Source of the DNA: Chloroflexota bacterium
GTDB lineage: Bacteria > Chloroflexota > Anaerolineae > Anaerolineales > UBA4823
Direction of reading: 5' to 3'
DNA length: 7,857 bases
Assembly: GCA_017860725.1 (NCBI GenBank)
Contig: JAGDMX010000097.1
Location: forward strand, 1-7,857
In this document: piece after piece, positions 1 to 7,041 of the stretch
How positions within the stretch are numbered: the first letter of the stretch is position 1
Layout: every line of letters begins with the position of its first letter
Position numbers and translations under genes: made by a program
Notes under the pieces: model-generated
Told to the model about the DNA's origin: nothing
The model's input: the letters and a program-made list of their open reading frames with translations, nothing else
The model's database searches: none

Positions 1-115
1 TAAGGCTTTTATGGACGATCATACTTCCGGTGGACAGATGATCGCATGGGGACGGCGCTTATTCGGAGTCTCGCGGCTGATCTTGATTAGATCCGTTTTG
101 TAAACTTATCAAAGG
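1..115 (+). pseudogene. Decayed, edge-truncated copy of a DUF1801 gene
   Basis: Bases 3-50 align without gaps to 2068-2115 inside the intact DUF1801 gene: 36 of 48 bases match by eye, including an exact 13-base block (38-50 and 2103-2115). The alignment keeps the reading frame, and both translations share A-F-x-D followed by Q-M-I-A-W, with several conservative changes between. After the tryptophan this frame diverges and stops at 101-103. Similarity seems to resume in another frame from base 61 (I-R-S-L, then A-D-L-D-stop-I, against V-R-S-L ... D-A-L-E-Q-I), with an in-frame TAG at 88-90 where the intact gene has CAG. This suggests indels plus a nonsense change. By alignment, the start codon would lie about 15 bases left of the window. 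The second half of the match is weak. The alternative is that 2-103 is the true C-terminus of an unrelated short gene, but the shared motif argues against this. No conserved promoter was identified between it and the next gene. Confidence 0.6.
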
Positions 116-179
116 TCAGCTTTGCGGGAGGTTCATCCATCACCGGTGTATGTAGAATATAAACTCATCTATCTGACAC

Positions 180-183
180 GGAG
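180..183 (+). promoter_or_regulatory. Ribosome binding site of the GH13 gene
   Basis: GGAG lies 8 bases upstream of the ATG at 192. A second in-frame ATG at 198 would be 14 bases away, so the spacing favours 192. A TAGAAT at 153-158 could be a -10 element, but I see no good -35 partner, so no promoter is called. Confidence 0.65.
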
Positions 184-191
184 ATTAAGAA

Positions 192-1895
192 ATGCAAATG
201 AAATGGTGGAAAGAAAGCGTAGTTTACCAGATCTATCCACGTAGTTTTTTCGACAGCAACGGGGATGGCATTGGTGACTTGCGCGGCATCATATTGAAAC
301 TGGATTACCTCAAAGAGTTGGGGGTCAATGTGGTGTGGTTGTCTCCGGTCTATAAGTCGCCTAATGATGATAACGGATATGATATCAGCGACTATCAGGA
401 TATCATGCCCGAATTTGGCACGCTGGCGGATTGGGAGGAGATGCTCGATGGTATGCACCGACGCGGTATCAAACTGGTTATGGATCTGGTAGTTAACCAT
501 ACCTCTGATGAGCATCCCTGGTTTGTTGAATCGCGCAAGTCCAGGGACAATCCCTACCGCGATTACTATATCTGGCGTCCGGGCGTAGATGGGCGTGAGC
601 CTAACAACTGGAAATCTCATTTCAGCGGCTCGGCCTGGCAGTACGATCCGGTTACACAAGAATACTATCTACACCTCTTCTCGAAGAAACAACCCGACCT
701 GAATTGGGAGAATCCCCAGGTGCGCCAGGAAATTTATTCCATGATGCACTGGTGGTTGAAGAAGGGTGTAGATGGTTTCCGGATGGACGTTATCAACATG
801 ATCTCGAAAACCCCCGGGCTCCCGAATGCACCGCGTCTCTCGGATGATCGCTACCAGTACGGCGGAAACTATTTCTTGAACGGGCCGCGCCTGTTGGAAT
901 ATCTCAATGAGATGAAGCAGCAGGTTCTCTCCCAATACGATATCCTCACTGTCGGTGAAACCCCAGGTGTAACCCCACAAAACGCGATAGCTCTCACCAA
1001 CGAGCAAAATGGCGCACTTAGTATGGTTTTCCAATTCGAGCATATGGGACTCGACGCCAATCCCAACCCTGGTTCTACTCGTGATTCTATTACAACCTGG
1101 AAGCTGGCTGATCTGAAAGCGGTGATGACGCGATGGCAAAAAGACCTGGATGGTAAAGGCTGGAATAGCAACTACCTGACCAACCACGACCAACCGCGCC
1201 AGATTTCTCGCTTCGGTCATGATGGCCGGTATCGTGTCGAATCAGCCAAGTTATTGGGTACTTTCCTGCACATGTTACAGGGTACCCCATACATATATCA
1301 GGGCGAAGAGCTTGGCATGACTAACGTGACCTTTGAGTCGATCGACGATTATAGAGATATCGAAACTATCAACATGTATCACGAGCAGGTAGAAGAAAAA
1401 GGAAGAGATCCCCGCTCAGTCATGGAAATCATCCATGCAAAGAGCAGAGATAATGCCCGCACACCTATGCAATGGGATGACGGACCGCAGGCTGGATTTA
1501 CTACAGGTACACCCTGGATTAAGGTCAACCCCAATTACTCAGAAATCAATGCCGCACAGGTTCTGGCGGATCCAAACTCCATCTTTCACTTCTACAAAAA
1601 GCTGATCCAGCTGCGTAAGACATATCCATTTGTAATCTATGGCTCCTATGATCTGATCCTGCCCGAGCATGAGCAGATCTATGCCTTCACTCGCATATTC
1701 GAAGATGAGCGTCTGCTGATTGTGTTGAACTATAGCCAGGAATACGTTGTTTTGACAATGCCGGAAGATCTTAGATATACGAGTGCCAGCTTATTGATCT
1801 GTAATTACCCGGTAGATCCTGCTATACACATCGACCATTTCACTCTACAGCCATATGAGGCTCGTGTTTACCAGCTAGTCGGCCAAGGACGGTGA
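192..1895 (+). CDS. malL: Oligo-1,6-glucosidase / alpha-glucosidase (glycoside hydrolase family 13)
   Basis: A retaining alpha-glucosidase that removes terminal glucose from isomalto-oligosaccharides and short dextrins. It has no signal peptide, so it should act in the cytoplasm on imported sugars. The GH13 motifs are complete and in order: a calcium-type loop D21-x-N23-x-D25 ... D29, region I ending V-N-H103, the subfamily motif QPDLN, region II G-F-R-M-D199 (nucleophile), region III V-G-E256 (acid/base), and region IV N-H-D333-Q-P-R. The residue after the nucleophile is V200; in this family Val here goes with alpha-1,6 activity, whereas maltases usually have Thr or Ala. The C-terminal beta domain runs from about 480 to 567. 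Its 567 residues fit the family (about 555-570), and long blocks such as GTPYIYQGEELGMTN and RDNARTPMQWDD resemble the Bacillus enzymes. No transporter or regulator gene is adjacent. Trehalose-6-phosphate hydrolase is a related alternative, but the overall match is to oligo-1,6-glucosidase. Confidence 0.95.
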   Translation: MQMKWWKESVVYQIYPRSFFDSNGDGIGDLRGIILKLDYLKELGVNVVWLSPVYKSPNDDNGYDISDYQDIMPEFGTLADWEEMLDGMHRRGIKLVMDLVVNHTSDEHPWFVESRKSRDNPYRDYYIWRPGVDGREPNNWKSHFSGSAWQYDPVTQEYYLHLFSKKQPDLNWENPQVRQEIYSMMHWWLKKGVDGFRMDVINMISKTPGLPNAPRLSDDRYQYGGNYFLNGPRLLEYLNEMKQQVLSQYDILTVGETPGVTPQNAIALTNEQNGALSMVFQFEHMGLDANPNPGSTRDSITTWKLADLKAVMTRWQKDLDGKGWNSNYLTNHDQPRQISRFGHDGRYRVESAKLLGTFLHMLQGTPYIYQGEELGMTNVTFESIDDYRDIETINMYHEQVEEKGRDPRSVMEIIHAKSRDNARTPMQWDDGPQAGFTTGTPWIKVNPNYSEINAAQVLADPNSIFHFYKKLIQLRKTYPFVIYGSYDLILPEHEQIYAFTRIFEDERLLIVLNYSQEYVVLTMPEDLRYTSASLLICNYPVDPAIHIDHFTLQPYEARVYQLVGQGR

Positions 1896-1907
1896 AGCTG
1901 ATAAGGT

Positions 1908-1927
1908 GAGCGGGCTAAAGCTCGCTC
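1908..1927 (+). terminator. GC-rich hairpin after the glucosidase gene, possible terminator
   Basis: GAGCGGGC and GCTCGCTC can form an 8-bp stem (one G-U pair) around a TAAA loop, 12 bases after the stop codon of the GH13 gene. The U-G pair forms only in the plus-strand transcript; the minus-strand transcript would carry an A-C mismatch, so the structure suits the glucosidase mRNA better. No T-run follows, so it may be a weak terminator or a 3'-end stabiliser rather than a classic Rho-independent site. Confidence 0.4.
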
Positions 1928-1934
1928 TGCTGGA

Positions 1935-2029
1935 TGCACCCAGGCAGGATTCGAACCTCTCGGCCAACTACCGCCCGGGACCTTGTTCCGCCCTCTGATC
2001 CGTAGGCAGATGCTCTGCACATTCGAGTA
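1935..2029 (-). pseudogene. Broken tRNA-Arg(ACG)-like gene
   Basis: Read on the minus strand, this stretch holds clear tRNA pieces in the right order: a D-arm 3' half (GCAGAGCA, about 2011-2018), an anticodon arm (1994-2010) with loop CTACGGA and anticodon ACG (2001-2003 on the complement), and a T-arm with loop GGTTCGAATCC followed by an acceptor 3' strand TGGGTGCA (1935-1957). It is not a working gene as written. The matching 5' acceptor strand (GCACCCA expected) is missing, the 5' D-arm is degraded, and about 30 extra bases separate the variable region from the T-arm. The T-stem pairs poorly and one extra C sits before the acceptor. The extra segment contains TTGGCCGAGAGG, which resembles the D-arm of a Ser/Leu-type tRNA, so this could be a chimera of two tRNA fragments. 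It fills most of the gap between the glucosidase and DUF1801 genes. Confidence 0.5.
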
Positions 2030-2051
2030 GAATTATATAGCGAGTGATAAT

Positions 2052-2423
2052 ATGGAATCCGATGTACAAGCTTTTCTGGACGAGTATGCACCCAGAGTGC
2101 AAATGATCGCATGGGAAGTCAGGTCCCTGGTCCTGGATGTTGCACCAGATGCACTTGAGCAGATCGATATCCCCGCAAAATTACTCGCATATGGTTATCG
2201 GCAAACTTACAAAGACACCATTTGTGTGATCATGCCATTAAAAGCGGCAGTGAACCTGGGATTTCCCCGTGGAGTTGAGCTACCCGACCCGACCGGCTTG
2301 CTAACCGGCACAGGCAAAAAAGCGCGTCATGTCAGGCTTAATACCGTTGAAGACACCCAGGCGCCTGGGCTGCGAGCCTTGCTTGAAGCTGCTGTCGCGA
2401 GATTGAGATCCCCCAATCTTTAA
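2052..2423 (+). CDS. DUF1801 domain protein (YdhG-like fold)
   Basis: A small soluble protein of 123 residues covering the whole DUF1801 domain, a compact alpha/beta fold structurally compared with frataxin. Its biochemical role is not settled in most bacteria. Typical family features are the N-terminal amphipathic helices (about 4-37), a central beta region around residues 40-72 with V-N-L-G-F near 67-71, and the glycine-rich G-L-L-x-G-T-G-K-K segment (about 82-90) before R-H-V and a C-terminal helix. There is no signal peptide or membrane segment. The ATG at 2052 has only a weak upstream GAG (2042-2044, 7 bases away) as Shine-Dalgarno; no better start is seen. It stands directly behind a broken tRNA-like sequence and converges on the serine hydrolase gene, with only 10 bases between the stop codons. 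A decayed relative lies at the left edge of the window. Confidence 0.85.
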   Translation: MESDVQAFLDEYAPRVQMIAWEVRSLVLDVAPDALEQIDIPAKLLAYGYRQTYKDTICVIMPLKAAVNLGFPRGVELPDPTGLLTGTGKKARHVRLNTVEDTQAPGLRALLEAAVARLRSPNL

Positions 2424-2433
2424 GGATTCACTC

Positions 2434-3921
2434 TTACTGTGCAGGTAAATTATAGTAGTTGTAAACCGCCTGGGAGAGTTTGGCGACCAGCTCTGAATTG
2501 GTTTCCCAGAGCAGCTGTTCAGTGTTATTGAGGAAGACGGCAATGACATAGTTGCCACCCAGTGTATAAACGATACCGGCATCGCCGATGGTGTTGATGA
2601 CCCCGTTTACATTGGTAACCCAGCCATGTTTGTGGGCTATCTGGGTGCCTTCTGGCAATCCAGCGGTCAATAATACCGGCAGACGGTTATTAAGTAAGAG
2701 CTGGATCATGCTACGGCATTTCTGCTGGTCGATTTGACCGGGGAAAGCTGCCGGTAAGGTACCGCCGCCGGTCTGTGCACAGTCGTAAATGTCGTGCAGC
2801 AGCATGCCGATCTCGGATGGGGTGGTTTGGCTGTAGACATCGGGGTCGGTATCGATATCTGTACGGGTGTTAGCGGGAGTTTCAATCAGCTCCAACAGCG
2901 GCGATCCCGCTGAAAAATAGCCAGCCAGAAATGTGTTTTCCAACCCGAGCGAGCGCATATCCTCCGTTACCAGCAGGGGGCCGGTATCGGGGTTGATCAG
3001 CCGGTCCATTAACCAGTCCGCTGCTTCATTACCGGAGAGCTGGATCATATCAGCCATCAATTTGAGACTCTCGGCATCATTCATATCCGTCATGCGCCGG
3101 AAAGAGGAAACCATAATCGGTATCTTGATAATACTGGAAGCGGTAAATGCGATATCAGGCTGAACCGTGATATCCTCGCCATTTCTCCAGGCAAAATGAA
3201 TTTCCTCACCGGTTTGTAAATCCAGCAAGTAAATTCCGGCCAGCCCATCGAAGTTCTCTACCTGGAGAGTCTGCCGGAGAAGTGTACCCAGGTTTTGGAA
3301 CGGCGGGCGGGTTGGGTTGGTACGCTGCAAAGGTAGGTCTAATGTTCGGTTGTTGGTGGAATAGAGGGCGTTTTCGATGAGCCGTACGGAACCGTCGGAT
3401 TGTAGTGCCGTGCCGGCTTCACCGGGTTGAAAATTAACGGTTCCTACAATTGGCATTGCAGGCTGAGATGGCTGGTCATAGCGAGTGGATATCTCATCTA
3501 GAAAAAGGCGCAGACGCTGTTCGGAATAGGAGGCGCTGAGAGGTACGGATGACGGAGAGGAGGATCGACCCCACAAAAAATCCCAGAACTCCTGATAAAA
3601 TACCGAACGGGTGCGTTGCAAATCTGCTTCAGATAGCATCTTATCAACATCCAGCTGGAAATCCACCACTGCAGGGTCTAGTTGGATGACACTGTCGCGG
3701 TAGTGCATCTCTACTGGCTGAGAATATACCTCCAGCAGGCGGGTAGCGGCAGAGGCGCGATCCAAGCCCCCGACTGGGACACCGGCAATCAGCAACCCAC
3801 CAGGTAAATACGACCGCACCCGGCTGAAGCGAACAAGCTGGACAGCAGTCAATATGACCGCCAGCAGGAGCAATGATAAGGATAGGATGCGTAATGCTGA
3901 AAGTGTACCGCTTTTTCTCAC
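2434..3921 (-). CDS. Membrane-anchored serine hydrolase, beta-lactamase/PBP fold, with VanW/YoaR-type N-terminal domain
   Basis: From the GTG start the protein has 495 residues. A short basic N-terminus and one hydrophobic helix (about 9-30, rich in Leu/Ile/Val) anchor it with the bulk outside the membrane. Residues of about 40-165 resemble the PG_binding_4 domain found in VanW/YoaR-like proteins (V-P-V-G-G-L followed by a helix). About 210-490 is a class A beta-lactamase-like domain (Beta-lactamase2 type). The serine motif is S-I-I-K (nucleophile codon 3133-3135), the second motif is S-G-N instead of S-D-N, and the third is K-H-G instead of K-T-G. I see no clear counterpart of the omega-loop Glu166 needed for efficient beta-lactam deacylation. 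A cell-wall peptidase, or a penicillin-binding or sensing role, is therefore more likely than antibiotic resistance. It has its own promoter and no operon partner. A TTG at 3927 in the same frame would add two residues. Confidence 0.85.
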   Translation of the reverse strand: MRKSGTLSALRILSLSLLLLAVILTAVQLVRFSRVRSYLPGGLLIAGVPVGGLDRASAATRLLEVYSQPVEMHYRDSVIQLDPAVVDFQLDVDKMLSEADLQRTRSVFYQEFWDFLWGRSSSPSSVPLSASYSEQRLRLFLDEISTRYDQPSQPAMPIVGTVNFQPGEAGTALQSDGSVRLIENALYSTNNRTLDLPLQRTNPTRPPFQNLGTLLRQTLQVENFDGLAGIYLLDLQTGEEIHFAWRNGEDITVQPDIAFTASSIIKIPIMVSSFRRMTDMNDAESLKLMADMIQLSGNEAADWLMDRLINPDTGPLLVTEDMRSLGLENTFLAGYFSAGSPLLELIETPANTRTDIDTDPDVYSQTTPSEIGMLLHDIYDCAQTGGGTLPAAFPGQIDQQKCRSMIQLLLNNRLPVLLTAGLPEGTQIAHKHGWVTNVNGVINTIGDAGIVYTLGGNYVIAVFLNNTEQLLWETNSELVAKLSQAVYNYYNLPAQ

Positions 3922-3928
3922 GAACAAG

Positions 3929-3932
3929 CCTC
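3929..3932 (-). promoter_or_regulatory. Ribosome binding site that selects the GTG start of the serine hydrolase
   Basis: On the minus strand GAGG (within ACGAGG) lies 7 bases before the GTG at 3921 but only 1 base before the in-frame TTG at 3927. Normal Shine-Dalgarno spacing thus makes the GTG the likely start. An in-frame TGA further upstream, near 3960, rules out a longer protein. Confidence 0.6.
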
Positions 3933-3959
3933 GTATAGGATCGAATACTGCAAACGATG

Positions 3960-3968
3960 ATCATACCA
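3960..3968 (-). promoter_or_regulatory. Extended -10 promoter of the serine hydrolase gene
   Basis: The minus strand reads TG-G-TATGAT: a TATGAT hexamer (3960-3965) with the TG of an extended -10 element (3967-3968). No good -35 hexamer is visible at 16-18 bases, which is common for extended -10 promoters. Transcription would start near 3952, giving a leader of about 30 bases before the GTG start. Confidence 0.5.
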
Positions 3969-4102
3969 CAATCTATAAGGCGATTGATTTGATATGGCTT
4001 AAGGGTTAATTAAGCGCTACAACCAAGATCATTATTGGAATGAAGCAAATTTCCTTTACGGATGTCTATTGGAGAAAATCATCGCGCAATGAGGGTGAGA
4101 GG

Positions 4103-4143
4103 AAGAAAAACAGGAGCTGCCCCAAGTTCGCCGGGACAGCCCC
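4103..4143 (-). terminator. Rho-independent terminator of the TPR/peptidase operon
   Basis: In the minus-strand transcript GGGGCUGUCCC (4143-4133) pairs with GGGGCAGCUCC (4123-4113) to form an 11-bp stem with two G-U pairs and a 9-base loop. It is followed by UGUUUUUCUU (4112-4103). It lies 63 bases after the stop of the peptidase gene. Between them a second, looser GC-rich dyad (4157-4164 with 4193-4200) could add 3'-end structure. The wobble pairs form only in the minus-strand RNA, which fixes the orientation. Confidence 0.75.
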
Positions 4144-4206
4144 GGTTTCTGCAACCCCCCGGCCGGACAGGGGTTCGGGTGATGCCATCGGAGGCCGGAG
4201 AGATTG

Positions 4207-7035
4207 TCAGCGAGAAATGACCAGCTTGACTACTTTCTCATCTCCATTGAGGGTGAGCCGAGCGAACTGGGTCAATTTTCGCTCGGAGGAGTGAAATGAT
4301 TTGCGTAGGGTGACTGTGCGCCGATTAGGTGTTTTTACCGGAACAGCCTTTCCAAACAACTGGTGGTTAGGGCAGTCTTGCCCATTGCCACTACAGGCGG
4401 TGGGCTCGTTACTAACTTTGATCTCTGCGCCTTGCATATCGGGCAGGTATTTGACCACCACTTCGCGTATCGAGTTCATCATGCCCTCGGAAAGAGCCAG
4501 GTTTGTGGAAAGCTGGCAGGTTCGATCACAAACCGTGCTGATTTCCACAGGAGGCTGGAGCGAGCGAGTGATGCTTTTCTTGCCAGATGGATTAGGGATG
4601 ATTTGTAGCAATGGATCGCCATACAGCACAAAGGAGATCAGCGTCTTTTGATCTTCTCCATCCAGGTATCCCTGGCGAGTATTCATTTCCTGAGCCAGCC
4701 TCAACTTGGCCTGGCGAAGGGCTTCACCAACCGGTATTCCTGCACGGATGCATGTCCAGAAATGAAAGCCCAAGTAATCGGCGGCGATGAGGGGTGCGTT
4801 GATTGAGCCGTAAGACATCGCTGTTGAACCAACCACAGCACCAGCGCCAGCCTCCAGGAAGCACAGCGATAAGGCCTCTTCTGCAGACTTATTCACAATA
4901 TTAGCCCCATAACACGCTTCGGAGAAAATAATTTGAGGCAGGCGGGCATTGCCCGGCTTGGGAGTGGAATACCCCAACTGCTGCACATCTTGCGGCCTTA
5001 AGGCAACCGGATAATCCGGGTCGCGCCCGCCAGCCTGGATTTCTCGTTGTCCGAACCATTCACCGGCGTCTACCAAGCCGTGCAGGTTGAAGTAGGCAAA
5101 CTGACCGCTGGGTGTGGGTACGCCACGAACCGTTTTCTGGTTTGTGTCCCGCTGCTCGACGCCATACGGAGGCGAGCTGTGCAGATGACTGGATTTACCA
5201 ATTACCTTAAAAACGGAAGCGGAGGCCTGTTTCCAGACGGCGGCGGTGTAGCCAAAGCTGGAAACAGGCCCGCTGGGAACACGGCGGATCAACCTGACCA
5301 AACGGCCGAACCAAGCCTGATAGCCGCGCCTCGGTGCATCTGGATTCAGGTACCGGCGGCCAAGGCGGTGGAGCTGGTTCAGCAGTAAGGCGGGATTGCT
5401 CCCGGTGCTGTCCGGTAGGCGTCCAACAGGCCATTCGGGCAGAAAATAATTATCGCCGCGGCAGGCATAAGGGTTGTCTGAAGGGACTGCCTGATCCTGG
5501 TCATCGACCGGATTTGGAAGCAGATGGAAGGGGACGATATCCGGTCCGCCCAAGATGAGCAGCGCGCCAATGCGTTCGCCGTGCTTTGCCAGCGAGTCGT
5601 CCAACTCGACTAAGGCGGTTTTGATGGCGGTAGCATTACTTGGATGAGCGGCTTGCAAATTGGAGAAACCGCTGCTCTCCGGGCGATCGGCCAGGTAGAG
5701 TCTTGAGCCCCAACGCATATCAGCGTGCGTGGCAGCGTAGGACTGCACCTTGATCGCTAGAGAAGCTGCCTCGGCGAGAATCTGATCCGCGGCTTGCTCG
5801 CCATACTTGGCTGTTAAATTATTGCCCATGGTCATAATCACATAGACCGGGAAGCGCGTGTCCAGGCCTTTAATCTCCGGGCGATTCAATCGATCTGCAA
5901 TCCGATACAGCTCACTCTGGACAGGAAGAATATCCACATCCAGGCTTTTTACCTCATAAGTAGAGATTACAACCTCAGGTACGGGGGCTTCGGAGGCAAT
6001 CACAGCGGCTGGGATCGAAGAGGCGACCGTGAGTTTGGCAGGTCGGATGGTTTGAATTCGCTGGGTCTCAGCCAGTGGTTTAGGTTCATCGGCCAGAAAA
6101 ACCAGCTCTCCTGCGGGCAGCTTATTCCAGCCGATTTTCGCTGCGACACTGGCGGGGATTATCCAACGAAAGCCCAATTCAAGAGGTGTGGGCCAAAGCG
6201 ATGTATAACGATGACCCTGCCCCCATAACCGATCCGCTACCTGACCGCCAACATCACGCCGAACAGCTTCGTGCAACAGAGATACACCCTGGGCGGTTTC
6301 GCCGGCATCTATCAAGGCTTCGGCTAGATAAAGCTTGCAGACCATGCAGTCAGGCCAGCGCCGCAGATAATGATCTGCCAAGCTACGCATTGCGGCCAGA
6401 GGTGCCATACGAGATTGAGCTATCATCTCGAGATGGGTGACAGCCGGCAAGGGGCTTTCAAGATCTTGACCGAGAACAGGTAAGATCCCCGCCTGAGCCT
6501 GGGTAAAGGCACCCTCACTCACCTGCTGGCGCACCTGGAAAAGTTGAGTTCCCCATCCGTCTCCCTGGGCGGCAATTCGCTTGCCCTGACTGCCGGATAG
6601 AGCCGTACTCCACTCTGCCAGGAAGTGGTCAGTCTCCTCGGTGGACTTATCGAGAGAAGCCTGAATATTTTTCCCTCCATCCGAAATGGTCTCGGTAGAG
6701 GAAAGCCGGAGCGCATCTCTCAAGGCTTCGACCGCTGGAATGAACTCCGGATCGACCTGGCACAATCCTTCCAGAACGCGAACAGCCTGTTTTAAGCGCT
6801 GTCCACCAATCAGGGAGTGGGCATAGAGCAGGCTGGCATGCAAGTCGCCGGGGTACGCTGATAGCCATCCCAGAGTAACCTCCTGGGCAAAACGATATTC
6901 TTCGACCTCCAATGCGGATTGAGCGATCAGCAGATACAAATCACGGGAGAATACCGGGTACTGCTGAGAGTTTCCGAAATTATGAGAAGCGGTCTGGGTT
7001 GATGTTAGCATAGGATTATCTGGCTTGCCTTTCAC
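4207..7035 (-). CDS. TPR protein with C-terminal gingipain/caspase-like (clan CD, C25-like) cysteine peptidase domain
   Basis: This 942-residue protein has no signal peptide or membrane segment, so it is probably cytoplasmic. Residues of about 28-110 and 160-265 are amphipathic helix pairs of the TPR type. About 290-390 is a less ordered linker rich in Pro, Ala and Val. A clan CD peptidase domain spans about 395-812: a strand with L-I-L-G-G-P-D (493-499), the C25-like block P-E-W-P-V-G-R-L-P (533-541), catalytic N-L-H652-G (codon 5080-5082), catalytic S-E-A-C708-Y-G (codon 4912-4914), and L-Y-G-D-P-L-L (804-810), as seen at the end of gingipain-type domains. The last 130 residues are unassigned and hold C836, C840, C881, C888 and H891. 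Known gingipains are secreted; this layout is closer to TPR-CHAT proteases that act inside cells. It follows a TPR gene by 6 bases in one operon. The GTG start at 7035 has no clear Shine-Dalgarno and may rely on translational coupling; an ATG at 7011 is the alternative. The substrate is unknown. Confidence 0.8.
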   Translation of the reverse strand: MKGKPDNPMLTSTQTASHNFGNSQQYPVFSRDLYLLIAQSALEVEEYRFAQEVTLGWLSAYPGDLHASLLYAHSLIGGQRLKQAVRVLEGLCQVDPEFIPAVEALRDALRLSSTETISDGGKNIQASLDKSTEETDHFLAEWSTALSGSQGKRIAAQGDGWGTQLFQVRQQVSEGAFTQAQAGILPVLGQDLESPLPAVTHLEMIAQSRMAPLAAMRSLADHYLRRWPDCMVCKLYLAEALIDAGETAQGVSLLHEAVRRDVGGQVADRLWGQGHRYTSLWPTPLELGFRWIIPASVAAKIGWNKLPAGELVFLADEPKPLAETQRIQTIRPAKLTVASSIPAAVIASEAPVPEVVISTYEVKSLDVDILPVQSELYRIADRLNRPEIKGLDTRFPVYVIMTMGNNLTAKYGEQAADQILAEAASLAIKVQSYAATHADMRWGSRLYLADRPESSGFSNLQAAHPSNATAIKTALVELDDSLAKHGERIGALLILGGPDIVPFHLLPNPVDDQDQAVPSDNPYACRGDNYFLPEWPVGRLPDSTGSNPALLLNQLHRLGRRYLNPDAPRRGYQAWFGRLVRLIRRVPSGPVSSFGYTAAVWKQASASVFKVIGKSSHLHSSPPYGVEQRDTNQKTVRGVPTPSGQFAYFNLHGLVDAGEWFGQREIQAGGRDPDYPVALRPQDVQQLGYSTPKPGNARLPQIIFSEACYGANIVNKSAEEALSLCFLEAGAGAVVGSTAMSYGSINAPLIAADYLGFHFWTCIRAGIPVGEALRQAKLRLAQEMNTRQGYLDGEDQKTLISFVLYGDPLLQIIPNPSGKKSITRSLQPPVEISTVCDRTCQLSTNLALSEGMMNSIREVVVKYLPDMQGAEIKVSNEPTACSGNGQDCPNHQLFGKAVPVKTPNRRTVTLRKSFHSSERKLTQFARLTLNGDEKVVKLVISR

Positions 7036-7041
7036 ACCGGA

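Noticed and set aside
165..1290. Several minus-strand ORFs opposite the glucosidase gene
   Set aside because: They are frame shadows of a GH13 gene whose motifs are complete on the plus strand.
2087..2101. Inverted repeat TGCAC ccaga GTGCA
   Set aside because: It lies within the DUF1801 coding region and is short; chance is sufficient explanation.
1915..2112. Minus-strand ORF of 65 residues
   Set aside because: It crosses the tRNA-like sequence and the start of the DUF1801 gene. Its product resembles the conceptual translations usually seen over tRNA genes.
2399..2420. Hairpin AGATTG / CAATCT at the end of the DUF1801 gene as a terminator
   Set aside because: The stem is only 6-7 bp, AT-rich and inside the coding region, and just a short T-run follows.
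4040..4294. Plus-strand ORF of 84 residues in the gap and over the 3' end of the peptidase gene
   Set aside because: Low-complexity, Arg/Ser-rich product. It overlaps the terminator and the end of a well-supported gene and has no convincing ribosome binding site.
4207..7035. Type III-E CRISPR Craspase component (Csx29)
   Set aside because: The TPR plus clan CD protease layout is similar, but the motifs look C25-like and the window has no repeats, spacers or Cas effector gene.
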